DNA of 64,000 bases from Eutrigla gurnardus (GCA_963514095.1 OY741276.1:14279959-14343958); one strand, 5' to 3'. Shown: positions 38,100 through 51,080, counted from the stretch's first letter. Translations and numbers: made by a program. The notes: a model not told the origin generated them from the sequence alone.

Positions 38100-38202
38100 A
38101 CATATATTTTCTCTTGTTCCGACAACAAAGTCTGTGGATTATTTTTAGAAACCAGATCGGGATTTCTGGAAAGAGACATTGATATTGAGTTTTTCATGTA
38201 TG

Positions 38203-38328
38203 TGCCATATAGTCCCATTCTATTGGAGAGAAGGCAGACATCTCTACGGCATCTACGGCGTCTAGAGTGATAAATAGCACTACAGATAAAGGAATGTTTT
38301 GATTTGGGAGTGAACCGTCCATTTAAGC
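38203..38328 (+). repeat. dispersed repeat, copy 1 ('gtcccattctattggagaga' family)
   Basis: It shares with 56908-57036 the phrases 'agtcccatt.tattggagaga', 'ggcagacat.tctac' and a tail of the type 'tttggg.gtgaac.gtcc.tttaa'. Two copies in this window plus the well-known fish tail support a dispersed nonautonomous repeat. Confidence 0.6.
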
Positions 38329-38989
38329 TTCATAAAAACAACGTCTCTGACTAATTTGTTAATGTTTCTATCGTGAAATCTATGAAATCCTGTTGGAGAA
38401 GTCTTGAATATGTTCTTGACGGCTACATACATGGTATTATGCTAAACAATTGTGGCTAAAGCTGCACGTTCAGGCAAAAAGGGATTGTCTCCACCAGTTG
38501 ATGGCGATTTAAAAGACAGAAACAGCATTGTTTTTGTCTAGCAGTATAAGGAAAGTAAAATCTGACGCATTAAATAACCTTGTAATAAACAGACTTTCCA
38601 ACAATCATTGGTAGATGGTATCAAACTGCCAGCAAAATCCCCTTAAATGGTTGTTTAGGAAAGCGCTTTGAGTCTGGCCCCCTCACATTCCCCAACTATA
38701 GACACAGTTCTGGTTCTCAGGGAGTTTGGAACAACTATTTTCAGTTGGTTCTTTAGATTTATACATTTACTGTCAAGCTGTGCTCTTGCAATCTTAATAG
38801 CAAATGATCTTGAGATTGTCACTTAACTTTCCTGTGATGGTCAGAGGTCTGTTGAGTAGAGTTAATGGACCACTCATGTCTTAAGGAAGGAATGTTGTTT
38901 AAAATTAGTCTACTATTAATCTGGACGATTGAACATGGATCAAATCTTTATGATGATTTTTGCTCTCTCTCTCTCTCGTCCACGAACAG

Positions 38990-39243
38990 GAGCCCTGACC
39001 AAGGTGAAAGAGAGCCAGAAGCACGTGGAGGAGGGAAAGATGGACCGGACGCAGGCGGAAGGCATCGACGAGCGCTGCAACATCATCTCCTGCGCCACGC
39101 TGGCCGAGATCCAGCACTTCCACCAGATTCGCGTGCGCGACTTCAAGATGCAAATGCAGCACAACTTACAGCAGCAGATCGCCTTCTTCCAGAAAATCAC
39201 CGGCAAACTGGAGGAGGCCCTGCAGAAATACGACAACGCGTAA
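38990..39243 (+). CDS. snx18: sorting nexin 18, coding exon 2 (end of BAR domain)
   Basis: This exon completes the protein. The split glycine codon G|GA joins QKG to ALTKVKES, then HVEEGKM, CNIISCATLAEI, FHQIRVRDFK and the final KLEEALQKYDNA, ending in TAA at 39241. These are the last helices of the BAR domain, which dimerises and curves membrane. Exons 1 and 2 together give 593 codons (592 residues), close to the usual SNX18 length of about 600-630; the difference comes from a shorter linker before PX. The two-exon layout, with nearly everything in exon 1, is shared with SNX33 and contrasts with the many exons of SNX9. No frameshift or missing part is seen. Confidence 0.97.
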
Positions 39244-40320
39244 CGGACCGCTTGGCTCAGCCCGTCGGTTTTGACCTTGGTGATGAATGGCCGTGCGCCT
39301 CCCTTGGCCAGCTAGTGGAGCTTTGGCAAACAACAGCCAGTGCCACATACTGGTGAATGATGATCAGCCAGCAGCAGAGAGGGACATGACACTCCAGTAA
39401 TAATGACGTTTCACCCAAATCAGTTTTTGTGTGTGTTGGCCACATTCTTTCAGGGGTGGGGGGGCTGGATGTTTCTTGTTTAAGGACGTGTCATTTAATA
39501 ACGTGGGGGTCAACTTGTAACACAAACAGCCGTCTTTTAGATTGAATCTGTTATAATGATGGTGCACATTATCTGGTGGATGGGTGAATTCAATCTAATT
39601 AATGTTATGACCCGCACAGAGAGATTACCTCGTGTCTGCTGCTGCTGCTACCTACACCAACCAGTGCAAGATTTCATATATCAAGTGTTTTTCGCCTTAC
39701 AACACTGTTTTTAACTGACTGTTGATATGCGTCTGCCGCCCCGGGAGCAGCGGCGCTCCAGCGGCGAACACACTGCCTCCGGGAAACACTCGAGTGTTTC
39801 CTGCTACATCTCTCTTGGACAAAATGTTTACAGTCTTCTCTCTGAGCAGCTTCCGTCACCACCGTCTCTGGCTGTGCCTTCTGATTACGTCACTAAAAAT
39901 CTTTGCATACTGTAAGTGTAGAAATATATTCCAATTGGTTTTTACAAAGTGACACATTTTGTATGGACAAAACTGGACAGACCCCCACCACCACCACCAC
40001 TTCCCAGTGGCCCCAGGATTGGTTTTCATCAATTACAGTGTGACACAACCCATTGCCTTACACGGGGCAGGGTGCTGATTAACGGACACCTTCTATACCT
40101 GAACGTGTGACGACAAAACGTTGGTTTCCGGGCTTAGTTTTGGGGTAGTGCTCAGCGGCAGGCTGTTTGAGGGTTCCTCGCCTCTTTTCATAATGCAGTC
40201 TAGCACCCTACTAGACATTTAACTGTAATGCTGTTTTTAACCTTTATGATGTTGGTTGTATCATGAAGAGATTAATATAGAAGCAGGGACGCAAAATAAA
40301 TTCCTTCACAGAAAGCTGTC
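39244..40320 (+). other. snx18: snx18 3' UTR with polyadenylation signal
   Basis: Noncoding sequence follows the stop codon. A canonical AATAAA at 40295-40300 is followed by T/G-rich sequence ('gctgtcggttgatcctgtgtgttttgtg'), the expected downstream element. The UTR is therefore about 1.07 kb. It carries a (CCA)n run near 39988. Confidence 0.6.
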
Positions 40321-42419
40321 GGTTGATCCTGTGTGTTTTGTGATGTAAGACTATGAGCCTGAATCCAATGAACTGAGGGAAAGACGATAAAAAACTGAAT
40401 GTGCTGACAGGTTAATTTGCCTTTTAACGCTCCTTTTAAAGTGCCTGAGACACTCACAGTGTAGAATTCACAAACTGTGCAGCTCTGCAGGTTTCCGTGG
40501 CCACATCCCTGGAGGACCGGTGTGCCGCGTCAGTGTTTCATGCTAAGTTCACGCTCGGTATTGCAGATCTGCTGACAGCGCAGAGCCCAGGAAACAATGT
40601 GGGACATCTGGCCACCGTTAGTATGTGTGGGAGCATATGACACGTAGTCAACAGGAAATGGTCAGACAATAGTTTTTCATTAGCTGTCACCTCACCACAT
40701 ATAATCATTATTAAATAGACTATGATACTACTACTGTGATAAAATGCCATTCTTTTAAACATTATAATCATAATGAAACCATTGCCTCAGGGAGCGGATG
40801 GCTATTAACTCCAAAACAGACTAGAGTCTACAGAAACGTTCACTTAAACTACAACTGTCCACCACTGTGTTGGATCTTACAAAGTTAGAGGATCACTGAC
40901 GTCATTAGGATACATCTGGGAATCATAAATTGCTGCACAAAATTATCATTTTATTTTTTTTATTAGATGTTTCACTGAGTGGAACTTTTCATGGAAATCC
41001 ATCCAAAAGTGGATGACAGAAAAAAAATGTCCACATGCTGTTGACGCCAAAGGAAAAGGCTGGGAAGTAGTCAGTAGTTTCACCCTCTGGCCATCACGAA
41101 CGCCTGTTCAAAATTTCATGACATTCCATCTGATCGATGGTGAAATATTTCTGAACTTGAGTCTTGGCCCTCTGAGCTGAGCCACTTGCATATGCTAATA
41201 ATATCCTGTCATATGAGAATCAGGTCCGCTTGGACACTCTCACCGTCTCCATCCCCTCGTCTCTTTTTTGTTTTCTATTGTAATCTCCGGTTCTCACTTT
41301 CTACATACACTTAACAGGATCATAGGACAAGATGCACACAGCCTCCGGCCTTCTGTCAATACTGCCAACGCCCGGGGAAATGGGTGCTCCTCTTTTTGCA
41401 GTCTTTACTGTTCCCCATCAGAGCTCCGTAAAACCGGTCAATGTTGGAAAAAAATTGAAATTAGCAATATTAATGTCTCATATGATAGGAAAGATAACGC
41501 CAAAGCGGTTTCTTTGGCTCTGCCAGACGGCATCATTGTTCAATGTAGCGCAAATATTGTTGGCAAAGTCACCATCAGTGTAGAAAAACAGAGGCGTCTT
41601 ACTCACCACAGTCTAGTATGCAGGAAACAAACGCTTTCAGTTCAGACCACATTCCACAGACGTCAAGAGTGCGTCAGCGACGGCCTCGAGAGCCGTGGCG
41701 GACGTACCTTCCAGGTGCAATGAATAGAGAGAAATAGATTAGAAATAGAAAAGTAACCTAGTGGAACATTAAAGGGGGCAAATCATCCTCGTATTGCAGA
41801 TTGAAGTAAACAGGATTCATCGGACTTGGATAGGAAATGTCTTTCTTTCTTTCTAGATTTGATTCTAGAGCTGAGGGTACAACCTAGAACCTGTAATCAC
41901 ACCATCTGTACCTTCGTCCTCAGTGGGTGGTGACCAAAAATCGTGCTGAACTAGCTGCTCAAACACCAGTTAAAAAAAGTTGACTGCATTTTATTTTAAC
42001 CCCAATTTGTTTTTCTTCTAAGACTTGTTTCCATATTCCCCGATCTAGAAACGGGTTTGTTTTCCAGCCATTTCAATAGTTGGCACTGAGAAGCAGAACG
42101 GTAGTTGAGAGAACAGGGTTTCCCCCTCTAACGAGCCGCCACTGACGCCACTGCTTTCTGTAGTACTGAATCAGCGTCTCGAGATCCTTTTGTAGATTAC
42201 TCCCAATTCCTGTTGCACCCGCCCTGTGCAACACTCGGGTCTGATTCCTCAGTAAAACCAAGCGACGGGGAGAAAAACTTCTTGAACTTTGTAAAAACCA
42301 ACTGCTGGTCAAAGACAGCTTAGTTCTCCTCCGAATCACACATCCATGCTTTGATCCTTCCGTGCCTCGGCTAATGAATACATCCTCAGCACATCACCTC
42401 CCTCCTTAGAGCACTTAAG

Positions 42420-42725
42420 ACTCCCCATGACATCATTTCACACTCTCAAAGTCTGATCCTGCCTTCCTGTCATGGCTTCGGTTGATTAAAGCCGTCCAAA
42501 TGTCACATTATAATGCCAGGATATTGGCCCGGGGCAAGCCACAAAGAGTTCATCCCTCATATTTCTTCTTGCCATATTACTGAAAGAGGAAGTGCAAAAT
42601 CAAACACAGGATTCCTGTTGTTTTTGCACGGTGCTGCTGTCTGACACGCCTTTGTCTCTCAATCGTTTCTGGTTAAAATTACTCCCTGGGGATATGGGGC
42701 ATTAATATAGGATTTAATGACAGTA
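42420..42725. promoter_or_regulatory. candidate conserved noncoding element
   Basis: A unique, moderately GC-rich block with homeodomain-like cores (GGTTGATTAAAGCC near 42480, GCATTAATATAGG near 42700) and no reading frame. The call is based on composition and motifs. Confidence 0.2.
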
Positions 42726-42942
42726 GAAATAGAGCCTTCAGGTTACAAAGTAAACTACCAGCATGGATTGCTTGTGTTTGACAGGCCGCTGGCTGCAGCG
42801 GCTCGTCGGATGCTGTGGTGTTGTGGCTTTTCAAAAAAGTTGAGCAACTCACGTGTTGTTCGGCCTTTTTGAAATGAATGAGAGGGCTGCATTTTTTTTC
42901 ATGCAGGGCCAAAGTCTTTTGAAACCACCCTTAAAGAAATAT

Positions 42943-43066
42943 CCATCCATCGTCTACCACTTTATCCTGTATTCAGGGTCGCGGGGGGACTGGAGCCGAT
43001 CCCAGCTGACATTGGACGAAGGCAGGGTACATCCTGGACAGGTCGCCATTCCATCGCAGGGCCCCC
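42943..43066 (+). repeat. dispersed fish repeat ('tccatccatc...gggtcgcggggg...cccagctgacattgg')
   Basis: The series 'tccatccatcgtctaccac', 'agggtcgcggggggactggagccgatcccagctgacattgg', 'gtacatcctggacaggtcgcc' and 'ccatcgcagggcc' is one of the most frequent dispersed repeats in teleosts, from memory. No protein is encoded. Confidence 0.75.
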
Positions 43067-43067
43067 T

Positions 43068-43170
43068 AAAGAAATAGTTAAAGATTTTTGGGAAATGTGT
43101 TTATTTGCTATCTTGCCAAGAGTGAGATGAAACGCCCGTATCTGTATGCTAATTGAAGCGAGAGCCAATA
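43068..43170 (+). repeat. second dispersed repeat, abutting the previous one
   Basis: 'gatttttgggaaatgtgtttatttgctatcttgccaagagtgagatga' corresponds to a common fish repeat phrase of the type 'ttgggaaatacgcttattcgctttcttgccgagagttagatga'. It sits next to the previous repeat, which suggests nested insertion or a composite element. Confidence 0.6.
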
Positions 43171-43800
43171 ATCCTGGAACCCATCAGCTCTCGCTCTGAC
43201 AACGGATAAGCCTCTGTGGGTGAGGGGGTATGTTTCTGAGGGTACGGTGTAGCTGATATCTAGGCTGAGACTTCCTTTTATGTGCTTTGTTCATTGTTTA
43301 CAGTCCGATTAGCTACGTGAGATGTGAGACTGGACTTGAAAGTTGAGAGACGACGCATTCTATTCGGATTGGTTTGCAAGTAGCCACTTCAAAACCTTCA
43401 ACCTACAGGAAGCTGTGCTGTCACACTGTCATTTATATAATGATAGACAAATTGTCATAAACGAAGTTAACTACATTTATAACTATATTCATAACTTTGA
43501 GTGTGCATCTTGAAAAAGCACCTGCACACTTAAAAACTCGCTGAAGCAGCACTTTGTAGCGTTGTTGCTTAAGGCTTAATTCTTGCTCTTGGGCGTCATG
43601 CAATTAATCTTTGTCACGTAGAAGATCATAAAATCCAAACGTGAGGATCCCATTTCAGAAACTTTGATTCTTTATCCTTATTTTTATTTCTTAATTTTTT
43701 TATTTTTTTTTTTACAGTTGTGGCACTAAATAATAACACACAGGTTGATTGTGTGTAGGAGGCAGAAGCAAACTGTTGTGTCTCTCTCTCTCTGTCTCTC

Positions 43801-44440
43801 AGAGTTCATGCTTTTGGAATGTGAGGCGTTCCTCTGTACTCAGCATATTCCTGCTGGAGGAGGACTCCGGCTGGATCAGTTTTCCATCACAGCTGGGTCT
43901 GTACTGGCCTCTGATCAGAATCTGGGCTGACTGAGGCAGAGGGGTGACCCTGTCCTGACACAGCTGACAGACTCAGGAGCTGAGGGGATTCTACTGAGCA
44001 CCGAGGCTCCAGGCTGAACAGGTTCTCAGTGGCTGGGGAAGAAACACAGAACCACTCCCACCAACACTGGCTGTGTGTCCTCCTGTCCTCCTCCTGAGAC
44101 TTGATTTAGGTCGGTCGCCTGGGGATTTTTCATTTTTTCGTTTCACTTTTCCTGAAGTCGTTTGGAGCTGATCACCTCCCCTTCGTCATGTTGCAGTTTA
44201 CATCCATGTCCGTCCAGATTTAAAGAAAGTTGCTGATGGCTGACGGAGATTTCGTGTTCACCACAATGGGACGGACACAAGGTCACAACGACCTTGACCT
44301 TGCATTTGTTTAAGTTTGTGCCAGTTTGTGCCAAAGGACCTTAACAAGACGTTGTCACACGTTGTGATGTATTAATTAGAAAAATAACATTCATGGGAAG
44401 TTAGCTAGCATAGATGCCGGTTGTTTTGTAATAAAGTCTT
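43801..44440 (+). ncRNA. candidate terminal exon of an unannotated (noncoding) transcript
   Basis: A strong acceptor (CT-rich tract from about 43780 ending TCTCTCAG at 43800) is followed by about 630 bases of unique sequence. It ends in AATAAA (44430-44435) and a T-rich downstream element. The longest frame is about 40-60 codons and resembles nothing. No upstream exon with a matching donor was identified with confidence. It could be a long noncoding RNA, an alternative 3' end of snx18, or chance. Confidence 0.22.
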
Positions 44441-46791
44441 TTTTTCGCTCGGAATATTGCCCACCTCTCTCTGTTCCGTTTTTTGTTTTTGTTTTTTTCC
44501 TACAGTGGCCCTAACATGCCGTCGTACATAACATACTCAGACCTATTTAATATAATTACATAATGCATTTCGGAGCATAAAACGGCAAACTTGACCAAAT
44601 CCCAATTTTTGGGGATATCAATAGTAGAGACATTCAGGCAGAGCTCCAGCGATTCATATATATATATATAACAAAGAATTCACATATGACATTTGGATAC
44701 GTATAGCATGTCTCCACAGGTGTGGAAAATTCCATTATTTTCTGTCACATGAGATCTGTGCTCAAAGCTGTAATCACGACACGAACCGTCCTAACTGGAA
44801 AGTTTGGTCGGTGTGGTTATCTGCAGACAGCTGATGATTTGATGGCAGTTGGCAGTGTGAGGTCAAACATGTTCCTTTCTTTTAAAACAAAGATTACATC
44901 AGTGTTCTTTCTTCCTCTATTGTCTGGCTTAGCATGCAACATGCCTGAAATGTTTAACTCTGTGTTTAAAAAGCAACGGAATTTAGAAGCAGCTTGGTAC
45001 AGTATGTGCAGTGTGTGTGTAATGCTGAAATTAAAACGTTCTGAGGGAGTTGCTCAGCCACATAACACTTTACACTCTGTGACCATCAGTCATCTCGTTT
45101 AGCTCAAAATGTTATGTTTATTTGGATTTCTGTAATGTTATTTTTCATGATTTGTTTGTCTTATTGTTTTTTTTGTCATTGTCATTTTATTTTGTTGTGT
45201 GAAACAACAGAAAACCGCTTTTAAATGCTTCAACCTCATATAATATTTCTCAATATGAGGATTATTCCTGGTAAATAAAGAAAATGAACCACCTGCTTTA
45301 AAACTAGAAGCAGAAGTGAGTGTGGACTATAAAAAGAGCTGAATCATTTTCTCTGTTTCCATATGATAGTGATATGTCTTTTTCTCACACACACAAGCAC
45401 TTCTTGGTTTCTGCAGGAAGCATGATGTGGTCAGCAGCTCATATGAGATCATCCACTGACCTCAGCACAGCAGCACTCTCGGGGGCGAGGCCCTGACTAC
45501 TGGAAAAGGCTCAGACATGCTACACCCTGCTTATAAAACATTATTCTAGGCTGAACTCACATTGACTGTCTCTAAAAGTGATCTAACGTGGAATGATGAA
45601 TACAGCACATGACATGTTTTTTTCTGTAGGTGGCTATGGTTCGAAATAGCAGAAGAAACAGCAAAAGATGTTGTCTTGGGTTTGTATGGCACTATGATGA
45701 AATCAACATCTTTCTATAGTCACTGTCAGTGTTACTGGAAACGGCAGAATAAGAGTTTTAAAAAGGTCTACTAATTGCTTTTTTTATTGCCTACCAAAAA
45801 TAGTTTTCATCGAAGACTCGTGACTACGCCTGCTTGTCTCAATTAATTTCTCCATTGCGGAATTCCTTTCTTAGCAGCTACTAATGTTTTCTTTCAGACG
45901 GAAATAGATTTCCAATAAATTAGATGATATTTGTTTTTATTTAGATCCCCATTAGCTTTTGCAGCAGCTATTCTTCCTGGGGTCTATCATATTTCAGTGT
46001 GACAAATACAATGTAGAAATAAGATGATGATATTCGTAGTCCTCAGAGGGTTAATTCTAATGTTTTTCCCCCCTATTGCTGCCATCAGACTAAAAGTGCA
46101 TTTTTGCTTAAAATAAATATCCAAATCTAAGGGATATTTATATATAATCTAATCTTGTATCCAATATAAATAATCTATATATAAAATCTAATTTTGTGAG
46201 TGTGACCATGCTCCCCAGAGGATGGACCTTTTCCATTTTGGACACTCAATGCTTTCCTCTTACACCCTTTTGAAATGAGACCTTTACACACAATATATTG
46301 TAGTACCTAATAGGCAGAAATGTGTTAAAAGCATGCATGGTCTCCAGGGGATAAGCACTACATTTTCAGCCATATCTAAGAAAATAAAAATAGGTTGTCA
46401 TCTAGTTCTTGTTTGTTCTGTGCAAGCTATTTCTTCTCTATTAGACAGCCTCTATGGACCACCAGCAGGGCTCCAACATTTAGTCCTTGATGCAGCTTTT
46501 ACCTTGATGTGCATTTTGTTTGTTTTTTTTCTTTTCTTCTCCTCCAATCAATGGCAATGCATCATGGGAATTGTTTTATTTTTCTACTTATTCAAAGAAC
46601 GAGGAGGACATGCTGTGACTCCTGTACCTGGCAGAATGTTCAGGAATGTGGGAGCACTCTGCGTTCTTTCGCCCCGGTTTTGTTTTTATAGCCCTCATAC
46701 AGGAAGCTCACTCCGGTGGGGCCTCATTCATGTAGTCTGAAAAACGCTGACTGCCCTCCCACCCCCACCTCTCTGGCTGCCCTCCAAGATA

Positions 46792-46792
<1 letters not shown>

Positions 46793-46876
<84 letters not shown>
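46793..46876. repeat. (CA)n microsatellite
   Basis: About 42 uninterrupted CA units. The histidine-threonine and valine-cysteine frames here are repeat artefacts. Confidence 0.97.
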
Positions 46877-46878
<2 letters not shown>

Positions 46879-48116
46879 TGTGTGCATTCTCCCCTCCCCC
46901 ATCAGAGAGTTTCGTTTATAGCTCTAATTCCAATAAACAAGCAAGAACAACTAGAGAAGAGGCCACTTCCCCCGCTCACACACTTATTTTCTCACACAGG
47001 AATAGATCCACTCAAATGTGTGTCAATCATACATACCAGGCTACGTATTTTCAAAAAATAAACTGTGCGTTAGACTTTTTGAGTTAATTGTCTTACAACA
47101 TGTAAAGCAAGCAGACTTTCAGCCTCTCTTCAACACATAGCTGCTGACAGGCTGGCTGCCCTCTTTGTCCACTGCTGCCCACAAACCACAGACGACCGCA
47201 GTCATCAAATCCTACAGCTGACACGGACGCTGCCGGTGGTCTGACCTCTCTTACATCTACAACACACACCTCCTCCTCTACAGGTTCAATGCTGACAAGC
47301 TACCTGCTGCGGCCTCCGGGGAGGAGCACAGCCTCAGGTTGAACACCCCGACACGCATCGAGTTACCCAATCGACGGACAGCGAGTCATGTGGGAGGAAA
47401 CTACATGAGTGATGCTGTTAGATATTGGATTATCTAGGCATTGTAGGGTTGACTATTGCTTTCACAAAAGATTGATGATATATTATCATCAGTAATGTGG
47501 ATATAATGACTGAGTGGGTGAAGGAAAATAATGGAGCATCGAGAACAGTTGGGAGGTTCATAAAATGACATTGCTTTATCGTACCTTTAAAACCAGGAGA
47601 AGAAAACACCTCCGCTTTATTATGATGTCCCAAATCTAAGACAATATATGGTGTCATATCACAAGATCAACATATATCCCAGCCCTTACACAGATATGCC
47701 TTCATGTTCCAGGTGCCATTCATTAGGAAAAGTCGCAGGCTTCAAAATATCTGCAGTCGATGAGACACAATGGCCAAAATGTTGCCCTTCAGTTTGCAGC
47801 ACAAAAAAATGTGGATTTTGGATTTTATGGTAAAATGTACGACAACAACCTATTTGCATTAAGAACATGTCCAATATTGTTCCTTAAAATAATTACTTTT
47901 TCTTTCTTCCGACTGAATTTGGGAGAGAATGTTTTTTAGATCAAAAACAAAATGTTCCAAAAGTGACAGATGTGGGATAAATCCACCGAGCAGAAAACCG
48001 CAAACTAATTCAGGACCATTACCACGACCGAATAAAAATCATATTTTCCAGGGTCAATTAAGCTCTATGACTTTCAATATGTGCATGATCTGTTTCTCAT
48101 CGGTGCCATTTTGGAT

Positions 48117-48147
48117 CGGCTGTGTGCAGAACAGCTGCACACAGCCG
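48117..48147. repeat. perfect hairpin, 13-bp stem and 5-nt loop
   Basis: CGGCTGTGTGCAG (48117-48129) and CTGCACACAGCCG (48135-48147) are exact complements around the loop AACAG. The stem is GC-rich and stable but shorter than a microRNA precursor. Confidence 0.8.
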
Positions 48148-48470
48148 GAGAAAAGCCCGTCTGTTAATCAAGTAGCTAATCCTTTCTCCAGCAGATGCAC
48201 GAGGACCCAGTTTAGTAGCAGATAAAACGCCGCCTGATACCGATGCCACTTGGGTAAAGATCTCTGGGAAGCAAGACAGAATGAGCTTGCAGAGCTTTAC
48301 TTCTGCTTTACTTCATCATTTGCACAACGGCGCTTAGAAAGACACCAGCACGCTACATTCTGAAACCCTTTGCGGTATTTGACGTGACTTGATTAGCTTT
48401 TATGAACAAACCAAATGACGCTTTGTGGATGATGGGCTAGTGGTGCTTGTAATGCACACACGTTCTTGCA

Positions 48471-48474
<4 letters not shown>

Positions 48475-48534
<60 letters not shown>
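48475..48534. repeat. (GA)n microsatellite
   Basis: About 28-30 GA units, a purine-only mirror repeat able to form triplex DNA. Confidence 0.95.
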
Positions 48535-49901
48535 TCTTTGTAAAATACAACTGGCGATCATAGTGATTCACTTAATCATCTGGTTTGTCTCGGCGGGGCC
48601 TTATTAAACTAAATGAGCCGAGACTGCTTTGTCTCTCTGAGTCTTGTCTTGCAGGATGCTATTGTTCTGTAACCCTCTGCCCCACAATTACCAACTCTTC
48701 AATTACAATGATCACTCTGAGATCTAATATCCGAGGGCGAGAACTCATCTCCACCAATTATCTCTCCCTCTCACACACACACACACTGGGAGTGTGCATT
48801 AGTTGTATTGTAACTGCGTCAAAATCCCAGTGTGTAACATTGCTGACAGCTAGCATGATGCTAATTGAAGCTCTTGTTGCTCCGGGTGTAAAACATGTGA
48901 CCGCTTCCTACCAGACATCCACATTTTGTAACCCCGATGGCAGCATTTCTCTCAACTAGTTTCCTCTTTTTGAGACTATAATTGGACTTCTTTTCATGGA
49001 AGTACAAATCACTCATGCTTGGACGGACCGAGTGCCAATGCGGCTGGGCATTACTTACAGTTTTCTTCATTTCATGGTTCCCAGAGGATGTCTCCTAGTG
49101 ACTCCTGTGACTTATTTCAGGCAGAAGCTATTAGCAGCCAGGTTGCATACAGCATGGCAGGCAAACATACTGTATGTGTATATGGAGCCTACCATGGAAA
49201 GCTTTCCTAAACTTAACCACGAAGTCTTGCTGCCTGAATTTATCCAAACTGAAAACTAAAACTGCTATAACAGATAACTGACAACTTTAATCAGCTGATT
49301 TTCTTTAAGAAGTGCAACATTAGTGCAGCGGTAGCAGCAAGTTAACAGGCTGGACATCTGGCTCATTTCTGCGGACCCCTTGGCATCACGTTCCAACGTA
49401 CTGGGAGGCCCAAAGCCCACCACAGCGAACACGATTCATGTTGCAAATTCAAACAAAAACACTACAACAAAACAACAAAAGGTTTCGGTTTAGACAACAA
49501 CAAAAATCATGGTTGGGCCCTCCACAGTGTCACTATCAGCCAGGGGGTCCTTGGCCTGAAAAACGTTGAAGAATTCCGAACTAGAGGGTGAGCTGGTTTG
49601 TAGTCTCCGCTGTTGTGCCCGATTTCACTTCTAAGCTTGCGATGATAAACAAACTCAAAACGGAGTTGTATTTTTGCCATAAAATAACAATGAAAATGGC
49701 CTCATTTATATATAAAATATATTAATAACAATGTTGGTTTTAATGGTTTTGAATAGACCGGGGAAGCACAGTATAAGACTGTTGTTTGTGTGAGGAGTGG
49801 GCGATCTACTAAATCTTGCCTCACATAATCCCTCGCTCTAGGGTCTATTGAAAAGAGACATCTCCTTCACATAGGTCAACTGTAGTTTAAGTGTGTACCA
49901 T

Positions 49902-49940
<39 letters not shown>
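49902..49940. repeat. (ATC)n microsatellite
   Basis: Thirteen perfect ATC/TCA units. Confidence 0.95.
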
Positions 49941-49943
<3 letters not shown>

Positions 49944-50559
49944 TGTTGAACGAGCATTTGCTATTTAAGCATGCTGAATTGCCATTTACTTTTATGGCGT
50001 CTAATAAGCTCTGATCAGCTTCGATGTTTTGAAATTTGACCTCTGCATGTAACGCATCATTGGAGCAGTGGGCTGCTGTAAAGCACCCGGGGATCAACAA
50101 TGCAACGCTCAAGGACACGTCGACAGGTGGACACATCTCTTTTTTTCTTTCTGGGAATGTCCTCACAACAACCAGTTTGAAATTCTGCTAATATATTTAT
50201 TGCAAAACGTACTTAACACCATTGTGTTGCCTTATACAGTGATAAATAATGATTAACAGACAGAAAATCCTCAAGATTGTCACTTTAACATTCTGGCCAG
50301 GGGTGGCCTATAGATGTTCATGTTTTCTGGTTTTTGGATGCATGTTTTTCTATATTTGCATCGGTCTGTACATATTTTCTTGGCGCTGGCAGGCTAACAA
50401 CTAGAGTAAAATTCCTTGTGAATGTCAACATACTTGGCCATCGTCCAATTTGAATTAAACATTGTTGCTGGCGGATATGGGAATGGTGAAGAAGCACAAC
50501 CATTGTATTCTCATGTTAAGATGTGCCTCTTCTATTTTGCTGTTTAAGCACTGAACTCG

Positions 50560-50900
50560 TTTACTCGTGAACAATGAGTCCCGAGTTGGGCTGGAATTTC
50601 CTTTTAAATGACAACATCTCGGTTAACTATCCCAGACAAGTTCCTCTTGGTGAACAATGTGAGCTGACATCATTGTGTCAAGTTTGCAACTCGCATGTGA
50701 TGCCATTGCTCACCGCTCCCATTAGCTCATTGGCCGTCAACAAGACCATTTAGCACACCGGCATCAACACGAGTACCAATCCCCGAGCTCAGCACATTTG
50801 TTTTTCGCTTAGAACAATTTGCATTCTTTGTGAACTCGCTCAAGCCTTTAATTAACACCTGCACACACGTGACAGAGGGCCTTAATGTTCCACTGCATTT
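50560..50900. promoter_or_regulatory. candidate conserved noncoding element near the 3' end of cspg4b
   Basis: About 340 bases of unique sequence, including an overlapping SOX-like and octamer-like pair (AACAATTTGCAT near 50813-50824), a homeodomain core TTTAATTAAC and an E-box CACGTG (about 50866). It lies just downstream of the putative cspg4b polyadenylation site. The call rests on motif content only. Confidence 0.28.
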
Positions 50901-51080
50901 ACTTAGCGGACATTTACAAAACACATACCGCTGTATGTCATGTTGATTTTAGTGTTTTTGGGGAAAACCACAATTACAGTAATTGCAGAAAAAGTAGAAG
51001 TGATGATGATAATTATTTTTTGTCTAATTGGTCCTCTGGTGCAGCGCATCTTTTGTTGCAACGAGTTAAGTGCAAATTAA

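Larger units (their letters stand above)
32141..38989 (+). other. snx18: snx18 intron 1
   Basis: A 6,849-base GT-AG intron in phase 1. Its acceptor has a strong CT-repeat pyrimidine tract (38961-38978) and ends AACAG. It contains no credible exon. It does contain unique blocks near 34.2-34.6 kb and a CpG-rich block near 35.75-36.0 kb, plus one copy of a dispersed repeat at 38203-38328. Confidence 0.9.

Noticed and set aside
47160..47400. Exon-like segment after 'cctcctcctctacag' at about 47282
   Set aside because: The acceptor is plausible but there is no donor, no frame with family resemblance and no partner exon.
46793..49940. Regular repeat arrays as possible CRISPR or satellite structures
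   Set aside because: They are simple di- and trinucleotide microsatellites without spacers.
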